A stretch of DNA of 64,000 nucleotides from Platanthera guangdongensis (taxonomy: Eukaryota; Streptophyta; Magnoliopsida; Asparagales; Orchidaceae): NCBI GenBank assembly GCA_039583875.1, contig CM077162.1:169961220-170025219 (forward strand), given 5' to 3'. Below, piece by piece: positions 34,904 to 46,110 of this stretch; positions within the stretch are counted from its first letter, which is position 1, and the number at the start of each line of letters is the position of its first letter. The translations under genes and the position numbers were made by a program. Below the pieces are notes generated by a model. That model saw nothing but the letters and a program-made list of their open reading frames with translations. It had not been told where the DNA came from and searched no databases.

Positions 34904-35043
34904 TGAATGAGAGAAAATTAGATTGATTATATTCTTCCACCATCGGGGGATATAATAGGAGATTCAAATACAAATAAAGGTAACCCGCAATGTGGGACTA
35001 AACCCATTCCAGAAAATATGTTGATAAACCAGAAAATACGACA
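34904..35043 (-). repeat. Copia B 5' LTR
   Basis: About 140 bp. Plus-strand ends are TGAATGAGAG and AATACGACA. There is no second copy in the window, so the outer end is set by the TG...CA rule and the return of array sequence. Confidence 0.65.
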
Positions 35044-35048
35044 ATATA

Positions 35049-36355
35049 AAATCTTATAGTTCTTGTGAACATGACCATTAATTATTTTGAATGATAAATG
35101 TTAAGATTCTTTGCTAGCGATTAAATGATTGATGATTTATGTCATGCTCGTATCCGTACACAAATTTTTATTTAAAAATTTTTTGTCTGAAAATGATTTA
35201 ATTTAGATGAATATTTGCTCTCAGGATCGTTGCATGTCAACTTACCCTTGCTTTTTACTTGAAAACCTTCTTGACAATGATATTTTAATCCCTCGAACCT
35301 GCAAAGTTCAAAACTCATTTTCTAGTTTTCGGTATTATCAAATCTTTCTTCTTATGTCTGTCTAGTTTTAAAACTTGAGTAATATTGTCTCTTTACTTGA
35401 TTCCCACTTTTTATGTTTATGGACTCTACTCTTGTACATATGAATCGCTAAATTTGTAACATGTCTCGATATGTTAGGAATCTCTCCTAAATCATGAATC
35501 CCTAATGTCATTAATGTTATAAGCAATCATTGAAAGATAGTGTTAAATTGATGTGATGCTTTGACTTGAGTTTACGCTTGATTGGTAACGGAAACCAATA
35601 AATGACCATAACAAACACAATTATTTTGATAAGCCTTGCATTTACACTCATTAAAATCACATGCATCAAATAAAAACACCCACACATTTCACTGAGTACA
35701 GTTAATGACATTACATGATCAAATCTATGCTATACTGCAGAGTAGTTTAGTAATTCTAATTATTTTTACTTGTCTCACTTATTTGATATCTTGCTAGCTT
35801 TGCTTCATGAAAACTGCTACTCTTATATTTCTGTTTTCTCTGCTCTTTCATTTTTCTACTTTGCTTTATTTATTGCAACATTCTAAGGCTTTTCCCTCTT
35901 GTTTTGAGCGTCCGTGACAGTACCGCCAGGTTCTCGAGCCCGATCTGTATTAAGTTTCAGGTTCTATGTTTACATTTCATTTTCTTTACTATTAGATGTT
36001 CCTTTTATGTAATAATAATGATCAGTAAATCTTGGACAATTGCTAGACTATATTATATGCACAAGAATTTAACATCATTTGCATGTTCATTTATCTAAAA
36101 TTGACCTTGCATGAAAATCTCTATCAAAACTTGTATCATGAGTTTTATTAAAATTTATGTGCATCTGTTTCACACTAGCATGTTTTAAAGCTTGCGCATA
36201 AAAATAAACAGTTTTCCTTCAAATTAATTATTTTAAAACTATTTTCTATTTTCTCTGCATCCGCCTTAACAGATATGGTTTTCTTTCCGCCCATGCCTGT
36301 GACATCACGACCTGCCTGAAACGCACTCTGACTTTCGTTGAGACGGGTCGTGACA
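35049..36355 (+). repeat. Array LTR 3, right part
   Basis: Resumes at the point matching about 25312 in LTR 1 and ends GGGTCGTGACA. About 650 bp of LTR are absent between the left and right parts. No primer site follows, so this is the terminal LTR of the array. Confidence 0.83.
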
Positions 36356-36501
36356 ATTTATTAGTCATCTAAATCCTTCAAATCATTAAAGATAATTTAT
36401 TGTCAGCGGTTCAGTCGGGTCTTAAAATTGTAAATTTATTCCAATTAAATGAAATCATACTTATGCACATACATGAAATAATTTTTATATTAAAATAAGA
36501 T
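36356..36501. other. Short AT-rich spacer
   Basis: Nothing recognisable. It flanks the Copia C insertion on the left. Confidence 0.5.
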
Positions 36502-36642
36502 TGTTGAAAAGAAAGTAAAACTTAAATTAAACAAAAGGAGACTCCCATATATATATTTACACGGGATTACAAGACACGCCGTAATACCGGACACCATAAA
36601 ACGTAAAAAACATAAAAAGTTAAAACCAAAGATATTCCAACT
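36502..36642 (-). repeat. Copia C 3' LTR
   Basis: Starts TGTTGAAAAGAAAG. It aligns end to end with the right LTR and differs at several positions, including the last base. Confidence 0.88.
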
Positions 36643-36658
36643 CTCCCCCTCAAATTGG
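36643..36658 (-). other. Copia C polypurine tract
   Basis: Minus-strand AATTTGAGGGGGAG directly abuts the 3' LTR. Confidence 0.82.
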
Positions 36659-38364
36659 TCGTGTAGTGTTTGTTATGCCCAACTTGCCCAATATTATGTC
36701 AAACGAGTTCTGACTCAACCCTTTCGTAAGCACATCTGTAAAATGCTGATTTGATAGAACAAATGGGGCACTCACAATCCCCCTAACTATGTTTTCGTTG
36801 ATGAAGTGTTTGTCGATCTCCACTTGTTTGGTGCGTTCGTATTGAAGCAGATTGTGGGCGATGCTGATAGCATTTTTATTATCACAATAAATTCTGATTG
36901 GATCATCACACTTCACGCCAAGGTCATTCATGACCGACTGAATCCACAACCCTTCACATATCTCCTGTGCCATAAGACGAAACTCTGCCTCTGTGCTGGA
37001 TCTGGCCACAACATGTTGTTTCGTGCTCCTCCAGGCCGTCAAATTTCCCCCAACAAGCGAGCAATACCCTGATGTTGACCTCCGGTCATCAACTGAATCT
37101 GCCAAGTCCACATCAGTATAGACCTATATGGTCAATGCCTCGTTGGGTGAGAACAGAATGCCCTTGCCCGAAGAAGACCTGAGGTACCTCAGGACCCTGT
37201 ACGCAACATACAGATGATGAGATCTATGTGAGTGCATGTACTGACTAAGGACCCCCACAACATAAGATATATCCAGAAGAGTGTGAGATAGATAGATAAG
37301 CTTTCCCACCAGTCGTTAGGATCCTAGTATGCCATCAACAACATCTCCTCCTTCCCTTCCTAGTTTGTGATTGACCACAATTGGTGTATCTGTCGGATTG
37401 CACTAAAGCACTCAAGTTGTCTCAAGCAAGTCAAGAACATACTTCCTTTGAGATATAAAGATCCCATGTTTGGATCTGGCTATCTCAATGTCAAGAAAAT
37501 ACTTGAGGGGACCAAGGTCATTCTCTTCAAATTCCTTAGCTAATATAAACATTAGAAGTTCAACCTCGTCCGTATCATCACCGGTATTACTATATCATCC
37601 ACATAGACAATAAGAGCAACCACTTTACCCTCCCTATGTTTCAAAAATAAGTTGTGATCAACATTACTCTGTTTGTATCAGAAAGAAATCATAGCCCGGT
37701 GAAATCTCCCAAACCATGCACGTGGAGATTGCTTTAGACCATACAGAGCTTTCTTGAACTTGCAAACTTTCCCTGTCGACCCTTCTTGATTAACACCAGG
37801 AGGCAGGGACATATAGACTTCCTCCTCAAGATCACCGTGGAGAAATGCGTTATTCACATCCAACTGAAGGAGACTCCATCCTTTACACACAACACATGAA
37901 AGCAAGATCCTGATAGAGTTCATTTTCACAACCACCGTAAATGTCTCCTGATAGTCGATGTTAGCTGTTTGCGTATAACCTCTAGTCACCAATCTGGCTT
38001 TGTATCGTTCCACATGGATTTGATAGTTTTGCTTCACAAAGAAAACCCACTTGCATCCAACAACCGTCTTTCCCTTAGGAAGATGAACAAGCTCCCAAGT
38101 ATGATTTTTGTCAAGGGATCCCATTTTCTCCAACATGCCTGTCTTCCACTCGTTATGCTCAAGTGCTTCCTGCCAAGACTGTGGAATAGAAATGAAGGCC
38201 AAGTGGGTGACAAATACTCTATGTGTAAGAGACAAGGAGTCATAAGACACAAAATGAGAGAGGAGATGTTGGGTAGAAGCAGAACTGCCTCCATTAGTAC
38301 CTAACGATGGATCCGGTGATGACACAAGTTGAATAGCAAGAGTCTGAGTGTTCGTGCCCCTCAT
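36650..38364 (-). pseudogene. Copia C reverse transcriptase and RNase H
   Basis: RT shows NEWKTGMLEKMGSLDKNHTW, GCKWVFFVKQNY, RYKARLVTRGYTQT, LDVNNAFLHGDLEEEVYMSL and KKALYGLKQSPRAWF. The catalytic region (37560-37680) is disrupted, and a TATGTGGATGA-type stretch is recognisable only across frames. RNase H shows VDDRRSTSGYCSLVGG, ARSSTEAEFRLMAQ and CDNKNAISIAHN. At least three frame changes break the region. Confidence 0.87.
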
Positions 38365-39320
38365 ACGACGCGTGTAGACCTACAGTAGAGGAGGAATCAA
38401 CGGGTTCCCAGAAGTAAGTGAGGGCACTAGAGTAGGGACGAGAGGTGACATCATAGATGGAGTAGTGGACGGAGGAGGCAATATAGATGGAGGAGGAATA
38501 TGCAGAGGAACAGGAGGGGAACTCACTTCCGTATCAATAGTCTCCTCCTGAAGAGAGGTCCCATAATAGGCTTCCGACTCTCAGAAGGTGACATCCATAG
38601 TAACGAATATCCACTTGGTAGCAGGATGAAAGCACTTGTAGCCTTTCTGAGTAGGGGAGTAGCCAATAAACACACTTCAAGACACAGAGATCAAGTTTGG
38701 TCTTAGCATGAGTGTGGACAAAACATACACATCCAAAGACACGAGTAGATAGAGAAGTGGGATGGACCCCTAGAGTGATAAGAGGGGTGTAAAACCCAAG
38801 AACCCGCATAGGAAGACGATTGATGAGGTAGACGACAGTGAGAACAACATCACCCAGTAATACTTTGGGAGATGCATCCGAAAGAGACATCTAGCCACCA
38901 CAAGGAGGTGTCGTTTCTTGCGCTCCGCTACCTTATTCTGAGCAGGGTGTAAACATATGAGGTTTGATGAATGATACTCAGGTCACTCAGATAGTTCCTA
39001 AGACGGACATCAATGTACTCACGATCATTATTACTGCACAATATTTTAACGACAACACCATATTGAGCATTGATCATCTTATGAAAGCGTTGAAAAACAG
39101 AGAATACCCCGCTTTTATGTTTCATTAAACCAAGGTACAACGAGAGTAACAATAAATAAAATAAGCAAATCATAAAGAACCAGAAATTGAAGCAGTAGGG
39201 TTAGGGCCCAAATATCAGTATGAATGACAACAAACAAAATTGAGTTATGAGGAGACATAAGAGGAAGGGTATTACGTTGATGTTTAGCCAGTTCACACAC
39301 ATCACAATGAAAAACATTAA
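38365..39320 (-). pseudogene. Copia C integrase
   Basis: Core pieces are visible in several frames: CELAKHQR and IHTDIWAL (first Asp region), VVKILCSNNDREYI (second Asp), YLINRLPMRVLGF and STRVFGCVCFVHTHAKTKLD. The Glu-containing QQNG helix region is damaged near 38930. Confidence 0.82.
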
Positions 39321-39389
39321 AAAATTAGAAGACATAGTAAGAAGTAACAACTTCGTAATAACGACTGGGGGATGTACTAGCCGACAATG

Positions 39390-40980
39390 TCAGGAATCCA
39401 ACTCAGAGGGACGAGAAGCAAGAAGAGCTTTGGGAGGCCGAGCGATGCCGGATGAGGTGGAGGCAGAGGGGTTGAATACATAGAGCTCGTTGCACAGTCT
39501 ACCAGAGCTAATCACCGTCCCCGTCTTCAGGTCCTGAAAAATGCAAGAGGTGGGAAAGAACGTCATAGAGCAATTCATAGAGTTAGACAAAAGATTGCGT
39601 GTGAAAGCAGGAACGTGAAGAACAAATGAGAGAGTAAGGGAGGAGCATGAAATAGATCCTTTCCCAGCGATGGGAGATAACGATCCATAGCAATGTTCAC
39701 TTTGTCCCTGCCAGACACCGGGGTGTAAGACACAAAACCTGTGACAGATCCTGTCATGTTATCTGTAGCCCCGGAATCAATGATCCACTGATTAGATAGG
39801 TGAGAGAAAGCAGAGTGAGCACTTGCTGGGTCCTGGTGAGCACACAAAGAGGTGGCAGAACTAGACGTCTTAGCAGGAGGTCCGCGCATCATCCATCGGA
39901 AAGCCGGAATTTCTTCAGCTGAAAGAGTGGGGGGGGGGGGTCCCGCATTGGAATCCAGAGAATGATGAACCGAGGTTTCTCCACAGCGTCTGACAAGTGG
40001 GCTAATCTGGGCAGAGAGGTCCAGTGCTGTGAGCGACCACCTCCGCGGCCACCACGAGGTGCAGGGCCGCCACGTGGGGGAAAACCATGGGGCTTGATGT
40101 AGGTATCTCTAGTATGGAGGGCCTTCGCGCAATAGTCACAGACTAGATGATCTTTCTCCGCAGACCTAAATCTCATGTCACGAGCAAGACGAGCACCAGG
40201 TTGAGAAAGAGTAACAAGTGCAGATACCTCGGTAGATGAGTCTGAAAGAAGAGTCTGGTGGCGGTGGAATTCCTGTTGGACAAGGCCGTACACCTCGGGC
40301 TAAGAAGGAAGAGGGGAGCTGCAAGGATCTGAATACAGATTGTGTCGAAATCCCGATGTAAGCCGTGAAGGAACTCAAAGATGCGATTGTGTTCTTCTCT
40401 TGCTCGGACCAACACCTCATCTTTTCATCTTCGGGAGACAAAGGGGTCAGAGAATCAAAATGATCGTAGTCCTGATATAGTTGAGTGAACTCCAAGTAGT
40501 AAGCTGAGGGTGGACGATCACCTTGTCGCAAGAGGAACAACCGTCGACGCAGTTGGTAGATCTAAGCTGCATTGCCTTGACACGAGTAAGTAGTCTCCGC
40601 GCGCTTCCAAATATCCGCTGTAATATCCAAGAACAGATATTTCTGAGTGATGGGCTTCGTCATAGAATTAAACAGCTACGACATCACCAGAGAGTTCTCA
40701 GACTCCCACTGAAGCCACTCAGGAGAGTCAGACGGAGGAGACTTCATCGTGCCATTTACATAACTAAACAACTAGCGGCTTTTGAGGGCAAAAATGATAG
40801 AGCGAGCCCACGGGAGGAAATTGGAACATCCAATTTCATAGTGGTGATTTGAGGAGTGCCATGGCCGGAGGGAACACGACAAGATCCAACGGAAGCCGGA
40901 GTAGGAGAAGCCGCTCCACCGAAAGACATGATGGTAGAGGAATCACTTCCCGACATAAGGAAACCCTGAATAGAAATCAA
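39390..40980 (-). pseudogene. Copia C gag and protease
   Basis: Gag opens near MSGSDSSTIMSFGG (about 40956), with LRQGDRPPSAYYLEFTQLYQ and DHFDSLTPLSPEDEKM, then a zinc-knuckle-like CDYCAKALHTRDTYIKPHG whose spacing differs from CX2CX4HX4C. A run of 12 G (39929-39940) sits in the nucleocapsid tail. The protease reads WIIDSGATDNMTGSV, with the catalytic DSG retained. Several frames are needed to read it through. Confidence 0.82.
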
Positions 40981-41296
40981 GAATACCCTAAAAAATTCAC
41001 AATACAGAACAAAGGAGGGATGCCCTCATAGAAAAGGGGAAGAACACACATGCCCAAAGAGGGGCAAGGAGATCATAAAGGGACCGCCGGAAAAAAGGAG
41101 ATCGGAAAAGCATGTGCCCGACGGCCCTAAAGCACGGGGGTGGGGGGGGGGTGGGGGGGGTGATGGAGTCGGAGGTGTGGTCACGGGATATGCGGCCGCC
41201 GACCCTGGCGATCGGAGGGGCGAAGCGGATCGAGCACGGAAGGGCGATCGGCGGGACGAAGCGGACTAGATCGAGCGCGACTTTTTTGAACCCCGT

Positions 41297-41339
41297 GGAT
41301 ACAGTTCTGGATACAGTTCTGGATACAGTTCTGATACCA
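41297..41339 (-). repeat. Copia C primer site fused to a triplicated 12-mer
   Basis: GGATACAGTTCT occurs three times head to tail (41297, 41309, 41321). The last copy overlaps the primer site, minus-strand TGGTATCAGAAC at 41328-41339. Confidence 0.85.
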
Positions 41340-41480
41340 TGTTGAGGAGAAAGTAAAACTTAGATTAAACAAATGGAGACTCCCGTATGTATATATACAC
41401 GAGATTACAAGACACGCCCTAATACCGGACAACATAAAATGTAAAAAACATAAAATGGTAAAACCAAAGATATTCCAACA
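41340..41480 (-). repeat. Copia C 5' LTR
   Basis: 141 bp, TGTTGAGGAGAAAG to TATTCCAACA on the plus strand. Confidence 0.88.
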
Positions 41481-42194
41481 AACATTACAGGTAATATTGA
41501 AAAATATAGAAAAAATAAATAAATTAATGATGTAAAACTCACAATAATCTTTTCTTTGCCCTTTTCATTCTTATGGTCTTCATCACCTTTATCCTTCTTT
41601 GTCATCCCTCGTATGATGAAATTTGGTATAAATTTCTTGAACTGCTAAGGATTTATCCATAGTATCTGTAATTGTAGGAATATTTCTCAACTACGTTATA
41701 CATGCTGCGTCATAAAATTGCAGTCTACATTGACACCAAAGGATGATAACATGGCTTTTCAGGAGTTGTCGGGGAAGAAATTATTAGGCGATGACAATTC
41801 AATGTTTATTTAGGAAAATTCTCCTTTCAAAATCCTCACAAATAATATGCATATAATTTTATTAAATCAAGAAAGAATTCCACAAAATTATTAGGACCAA
41901 TCATAAGGAACAACCATGAAGATGGCCTCAATTCAATGCACCAACTTTATTTAACGAGACACAATTATTACCAAAATTAGCTCAAAAAAATTCTCCGAAC
42001 ATAACTAGGAGAGGAAACAAAACTTCAAAATGAACCGGTAGCTCACAAATGAAAGGCCGATAATACGGGGTCACGACAACAGTGATACCACTGTGGAAGA
42101 CAAAGCAGACAACAAAAAATGCGCTGTGGAAAACTTGCGCTGGGCGATTGAAGACGAAACTGTTCAAGATAAAATTGAATGCTGAATTAAAATT
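41481..42194. other. Unassigned AT-rich stretch with one exon-like segment
   Basis: No recognised element. On the minus strand 41665-41543 (123 nt) is bordered by TTACAG and GTGAGT, but no single frame stays open across it. Its right end may belong to the Copia D LTR. Confidence 0.35.
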
Positions 42195-42329
42195 CTATGT
42201 AATCACAGTTATAAAAGGATGTTAGAACAATGTACAAAAATATTGCTATGAATGGATTACTCTTTTATCATTTCTTCCTGTTTTCGCTCTTCGATTTTCC
42301 TCTATGTATGCATCCATGAATTTCTAACA
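42195..42329 (+). repeat. Copia D 5' LTR, 3' portion
   Basis: Ends GAATTTCTAACA one base before a primer site. It contains TATAAAAGG at about 42208, a likely TATA box. About 50 bp recur at 58491-58543, where the same LTR family is represented. The left LTR boundary is not determined. Confidence 0.6.
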
Positions 42330-42330
42330 G

Positions 42331-42342
42331 TGGTATCAGAGC
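42331..42342 (+). other. Copia D primer-binding site
   Basis: TGGTATCAGAGC, a perfect match to the common initiator Met tRNA site. Confidence 0.85.
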
Positions 42343-42377
42343 TGTAGTTTCCTGCAGAACTACATCCATTGGAAATT

Positions 42378-43377
42378 ATGAGCTCATCATCTACCCTTCC
42401 AGCTTCACACTCACATCATGCTGCTCCTATCTTTAATGGAGAAATGTATGAGCATTGAGAAATCACGATGGAAACCCTGTTTAACTCTCAGGATCCTTGA
42501 GATATTGTCTAACTTGGACCACAATCGGCAGCCACGACAAAAGGAGAATCAACAATAATACCCAAGGAAGAAAAAAATAAAAAACTCTTGGCTTGGATCC
42601 TCCAACATTGTCATGCCAACCATATTACCATGATCATGGGAGCAAAGATCCAAACAAGCTTGGGAATCCTTAAGGAAGTATTTTAAGGTGACAAAGGTAA
42701 TTTTAATTCAACGTCAAAATTTAAATGCCAATTTGTGCCACTACAATGAAAAGAAGAAACAATTTTTTATTACATTCCACACATCACTTCTATCACCAAT
42801 CAATTAAGATTAGGGGCACCTTCCCGAATAAGAGGTTGTCTTAAAATTTTGAGAGTCTTCCAGCATACAAACATATTGCTTCAGCCATGAAGAAAGCAAT
42901 GAGAGTGTCTTGATGGGAAAATCAATATTTTTCACCCTTGGATGAAGCTTAGACAAAGATGCACTTTGGAAGACAAAAATGAAAAACAAAACAAATCTCA
43001 ATTACCTCAAAAGAACATTCAGAAAAAGGCAACTCCATGGAATCTAAACGCAAAGGTCAAGCAAAATGAAAAAGGTGGAAGTACAAGACCGTTGTTCTGT
43101 ACTTTGTGCAAAACAACGAACCATGGTACATCAAAATGCATCCACAAGTGCAGACGGTGTAAAAAGCCAACCCATTTCGAAAAAGATTGTTAGTTCAAGA
43201 CCAAAAAAGAAATAAAGTTTATAGAAACTACCAAGGCCACATAAGAGAAGATGCTTTTGACCACAACAAATCCTCTCCAGATAAAGAAGATGACTCGATC
43301 TGGTATGTTGATCCAGGCTACTCATCACATATGACAAATGATAAGTCGTTATTTAAATCTCCAAATAAGTCGTTATA
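42378..43377 (+). pseudogene. Copia D gag and protease start
   Basis: The ATG at 42378 opens MSSSSTLPASHSHHAAPIF. The reading continues NGEMYEH, a stop, EITMETLFNSQDP and further stops, in the pattern of the plant copia Gag with an N-terminal DUF4219-like motif. A zinc-knuckle-like CTLCKTTNHGTSKC and a second CRRCKKPTHFEKDC follow. The protease motif reads WYVDPGYSSHMTND, with DSG changed to DPG. The element is cut off at the LINE junction. Confidence 0.78.
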
Positions 43378-44958
43378 ATAAAACAAAAGATAATGAATTG
43401 AACTTGAAAGAGTTAAGTAAATTACAGAAGTATAAGAATATAACGTTTTATCATAAAATTCAAGTATCAGAGGTAAAAAATGTTCTAAATAAGATGAAAA
43501 ATGAAATGACGGTTGGGTCAGATGATATGCCCATCTAAGTATGGAAATGTCTAGAAAATGAAAGAATTTTGTGCCTTACATGTTTTTTCAATAAGACATT
43601 AAAGTCAAAGAGGATGCCAGACCATTGGAGAGAAATTATCTTGGTACCTTTGTATAAGAATAAAATGGATATATAAAATTAGGTTAATTACAGAGGAATT
43701 AAATTGATGAGTCATATCATGAAACATTGAGAACGAGTAATATAAAGAAGATTAAGACGAGTGACTAATTTCTCGGAGAATCAATTTGGATTCATGTCAG
43801 GGAGGTCGACCATGGAAGCTATACATCTCTTGAGAAGACTCATTGACAACTATCGAGAAAGAAAACAAGATTTACATATGTTGTTTATTGATCTTGAGAA
43901 GGCTTATAGAGTTTCAAGACAGATCTTATGTAGTCTTAGAATAAAAAGGTGTAAATATATCATATATTGACACAATCAAAGATATGCATACAAATTCAGT
44001 GAGAAGGGTAAGGATATCTGGAGGATTAACAACAAAATTCCCTATCACTGTTGACTTACATCATGGTTCAGCTTTAAACCCTTATCTCTTTACCTTTATC
44101 TTAGATGAGCTCACTAGACATATCCAACAAGCAAAACCTTGGTGTTTATTATTTGCGGATGATATCGTTTTGGTTGATGAGATGCGCAAGGGTGTAAACG
44201 CAAAACTTGAATCTTGGCGAGATACTTTAGAAAAGAAGGGTTTTAGGTTGAGCAGGGCAAAGACATAGTATATGGAGCTTAAATTTAGCAGTACAAGAAG
44301 GACAGATGACTTCGTTATTAAGTTGAGTGATTAGAATATTTCTCGTAGTGAGTGTTTTAAATATCTTGGATCGACAGTTGAAAAAGACGGAGGTATTGAT
44401 AAAGATGTGACACAGAATCCAAGCGGGTTGGTTGAAGTGAAGAGGCGCGTCAGGGATCTTATGTGATCTCTAAGTACCTCTAAAACTTAAGGGCAAGTTT
44501 TACCGTACTACAATTAGACCCGCGATGCTCTGTGGTTCTGAGTGTTGTGCAGTGAATTGTGTACATGAGCAAAAAATAGGAGTTGCGAAGATGAGAATGC
44601 TTAGGTGGATGTGTGGACACACGAGATTGGATAAAATTGAGGATGAAAGTATCAGGGATAAGGCAGGGGTAACACCAATTATAGAGAAGATGCGAGAAGC
44701 TCGTCTAAGATAGTTTGAACACGTACAAAGGAGACCATTAGAGGCACCTGTTAGGCGTTGTGAGAGTCTAGTCACTAGGCATGTTAAACGAGGGAGAGGT
44801 AGACTAATAAAGACTTGGAATGAAACTGTAAAGTAAGACATGATGTACTTAGGCATCAGTGAGATTATGACAAAAGATATGGCAGAATGGAGAAAAAGGA
44901 TCCATATAGCCGACCCCACTATAGTGGGATAAAGGCTTGAGTGCTGTTTGTTGTTGTT
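43378..44958 (+). pseudogene. 5'-truncated LINE (L1-type) reverse transcriptase
   Basis: A plant non-LTR reverse transcriptase on the plus strand. Motifs in order: [89 protein letters not shown], catalytic [13 protein letters not shown] and [20 protein letters not shown]. Many stops and frame changes break it. The 3' end carries GACCCCACTATAGTGGGA and a TTGTTGTTGTT tail, as in plant LINE 3' ends. The endonuclease domain is absent. Confidence 0.88.
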
Positions 44959-45037
44959 TATATATATAGAGAGAAATAACAAGTCATGAGCAGGCAACTG
45001 AAAACTTATTTCTTCAGAATAAAATTTATAATAATAA
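44959..45037 (-). repeat. 3'-untranslated piece of the env-like copy A unit
   Basis: Matches about 56640-56720 (shared CAACTGAAA and TTTCTTCAGAATAAAATTTA). It was separated from 50406 onward by the Copia E insertion. Confidence 0.75.
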
Positions 45038-45219
45038 TGTTAGAAATGCCCATGTAAAGAGCCCATTATTGGGCCCATTTTTATTGTTTTTCCTTCTCCT
45101 CTTCTTAGTCCCACATCTTGTATAAGATTTCTTCTCACCTTCTCTCTCCTATATATTTGTATTCCCTCATTGTATTTGGCAACACAAGCAATACATACAA
45201 GTTTTGAGCTCTTTCTACA
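45038..45219 (+). repeat. Copia E 5' LTR
   Basis: 182 bp, TGTTAGAAATGCCC to CTCTTTCTACA, with a TATA-like CTATATATTTG near 45150. Confidence 0.9.
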
Positions 45220-45235
45220 TGGCATCAGAGCCAGG
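45220..45235 (+). other. Copia E primer-binding site
   Basis: TGGCATCAGAGCCAGG, one base from the usual TGGTATCAGAGC start. Confidence 0.85.
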
Positions 45236-46110
45236 TTCCGATCACCAACAGTTTCCCTCTTTCTAACCGCTCAGACCGCCACCCTCTCCTGTTCGCAACT
45301 TGTTCTACAGACTATCCCTCTCTACCCGCTTTCTATCCGCGGGTAGTCCCTCGGTTCTTCTCGCCGGTCTCCCGACAGTCTTCTCTCTTCTAACTGCACT
45401 AGTTCTCTCCTGGCCTCCTCCCTCCCTCTGGCTCTCTTTTTATAGCTCTCCACTCTCTGTCAAGTGGGCCCTGCCTTCTCTCGCTAGTCGCTCGGTCATC
45501 CCGCGCTAGCTGCTGCCCGGTCTTGCCGCTCGAGTTCTGCTATTCGCGACCTTTTCTTCCCGTGCTAGCCGTTGCTTGGTCTTGCCGCTCGAGTTCTCCT
45601 ACTTGCGGCCTTTTGTTCCCGCGCTAGCCACTGCCCGGTCTTACCGCTCGAGTTCTCCTACTCGCGACTCTTTCTTCTCGCGGCTTCTCCTAACTGCGGC
45701 CTTCTCTTTGCCGCTCGAGTTCTCCTACTCGCGGCCCTTTCTTCTCGCGACTTCTCCTTCTCGCTGGTTCTCCTTGCCGCTCGAGTGCCTTCTCCCTTTG
45801 TCTTCCTACGCGGTCTCTCCTTTCCTGCTGCGACCTCTCTTGTCGCTCTTTCTCTGGTCGCTTGTGTGCTCACTGTGACCGTGCGGTTTGTTTCTCCGCA
45901 CTTAGGTTGTGGCCTCCCATTCTCTCTCTTGCTCTCAGCTGCTCTTGTCACTTTGACTACCCACTGCGGCCTCTCGTGTAACCGCGCTGGCTTGTCGTGC
46001 AAGAGTGCTCTCCCGCGCAACCTCTTTAACCCGCGGCGTCCTCATCAACCCGCAACGACCTCTTCAAACTGCAGCGCCCTTTCCTGCTCACTGCGGCCTC
46101 TCCGGTCTCT
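45236..46110 (+). repeat. Copia E leader with 59-67 bp repeats
   Basis: Non-coding. CCGCTCGAG recurs at 45526, 45585, 45644, 45711 and 45777, and GCTAGC at 45505, 45564 and 45623, so units are 59, 59, 67 and 66 bp. Each unit ends in a variant of ACTCGCGACCTTTTCTTCCC. Confidence 0.85.

Larger units (their letters stand above)
31763..35043 (-). mobile_element. Copia B: truncated Ty1/copia lacking integrase and 3' LTR
   Basis: From right to left: 5' LTR, primer site, GC-rich leader, gag, protease, RT, RNase H. Reading stops inside RNase H at the left junction. Between protease and RT there is no integrase sequence. No matching target duplication is seen. Confidence 0.85.
22133..36355 (+). mobile_element. 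Tandem array of a non-coding long-LTR element (LARD-like)
   Basis: LTR and internal blocks alternate: partial LTR, internal, LTR (2557 bp), internal (1182 bp), LTR, internal, LTR. Each LTR starts TGTAAC and ends at or near GGGTCGTGACA. Each intact internal block starts with a tRNA-Met-like primer site (TTATCAGAGAG or GATATCAGAAC) and ends with TAGGGGAGAATG or a variant. The intact period is 3739 bp. Internal blocks are AT-rich and encode no retroelement protein, so the family depends on enzymes from another element. Neighbouring units share one LTR, which points to unequal recombination between LTRs. Confidence 0.88.
36502..41480 (-). mobile_element. Copia C: decayed Ty1/copia with 141-bp LTRs
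   Basis: A 4979-bp element with two 141-bp LTRs, a primer site and a polypurine tract. Coding order from right to left is gag, protease, integrase, RT, RNase H. Flanking pentamers AAGAT (left) and AACAT (right) could be a target duplication with one change. Many frameshifts and stops are spread over the whole coding region, so it is clearly older than Copia A. Confidence 0.88.

Noticed and set aside
42070..42100. Inverted repeat ACAGTG...CACTGT near 42080 considered as a transposon end
   Set aside because: Arms are only 6 bp, there is no partner terminus, and no target duplication.
45658..46020. Basic minus-strand frame opposite the Copia E leader
   Set aside because: It is generated by the 59-67 bp repeat.
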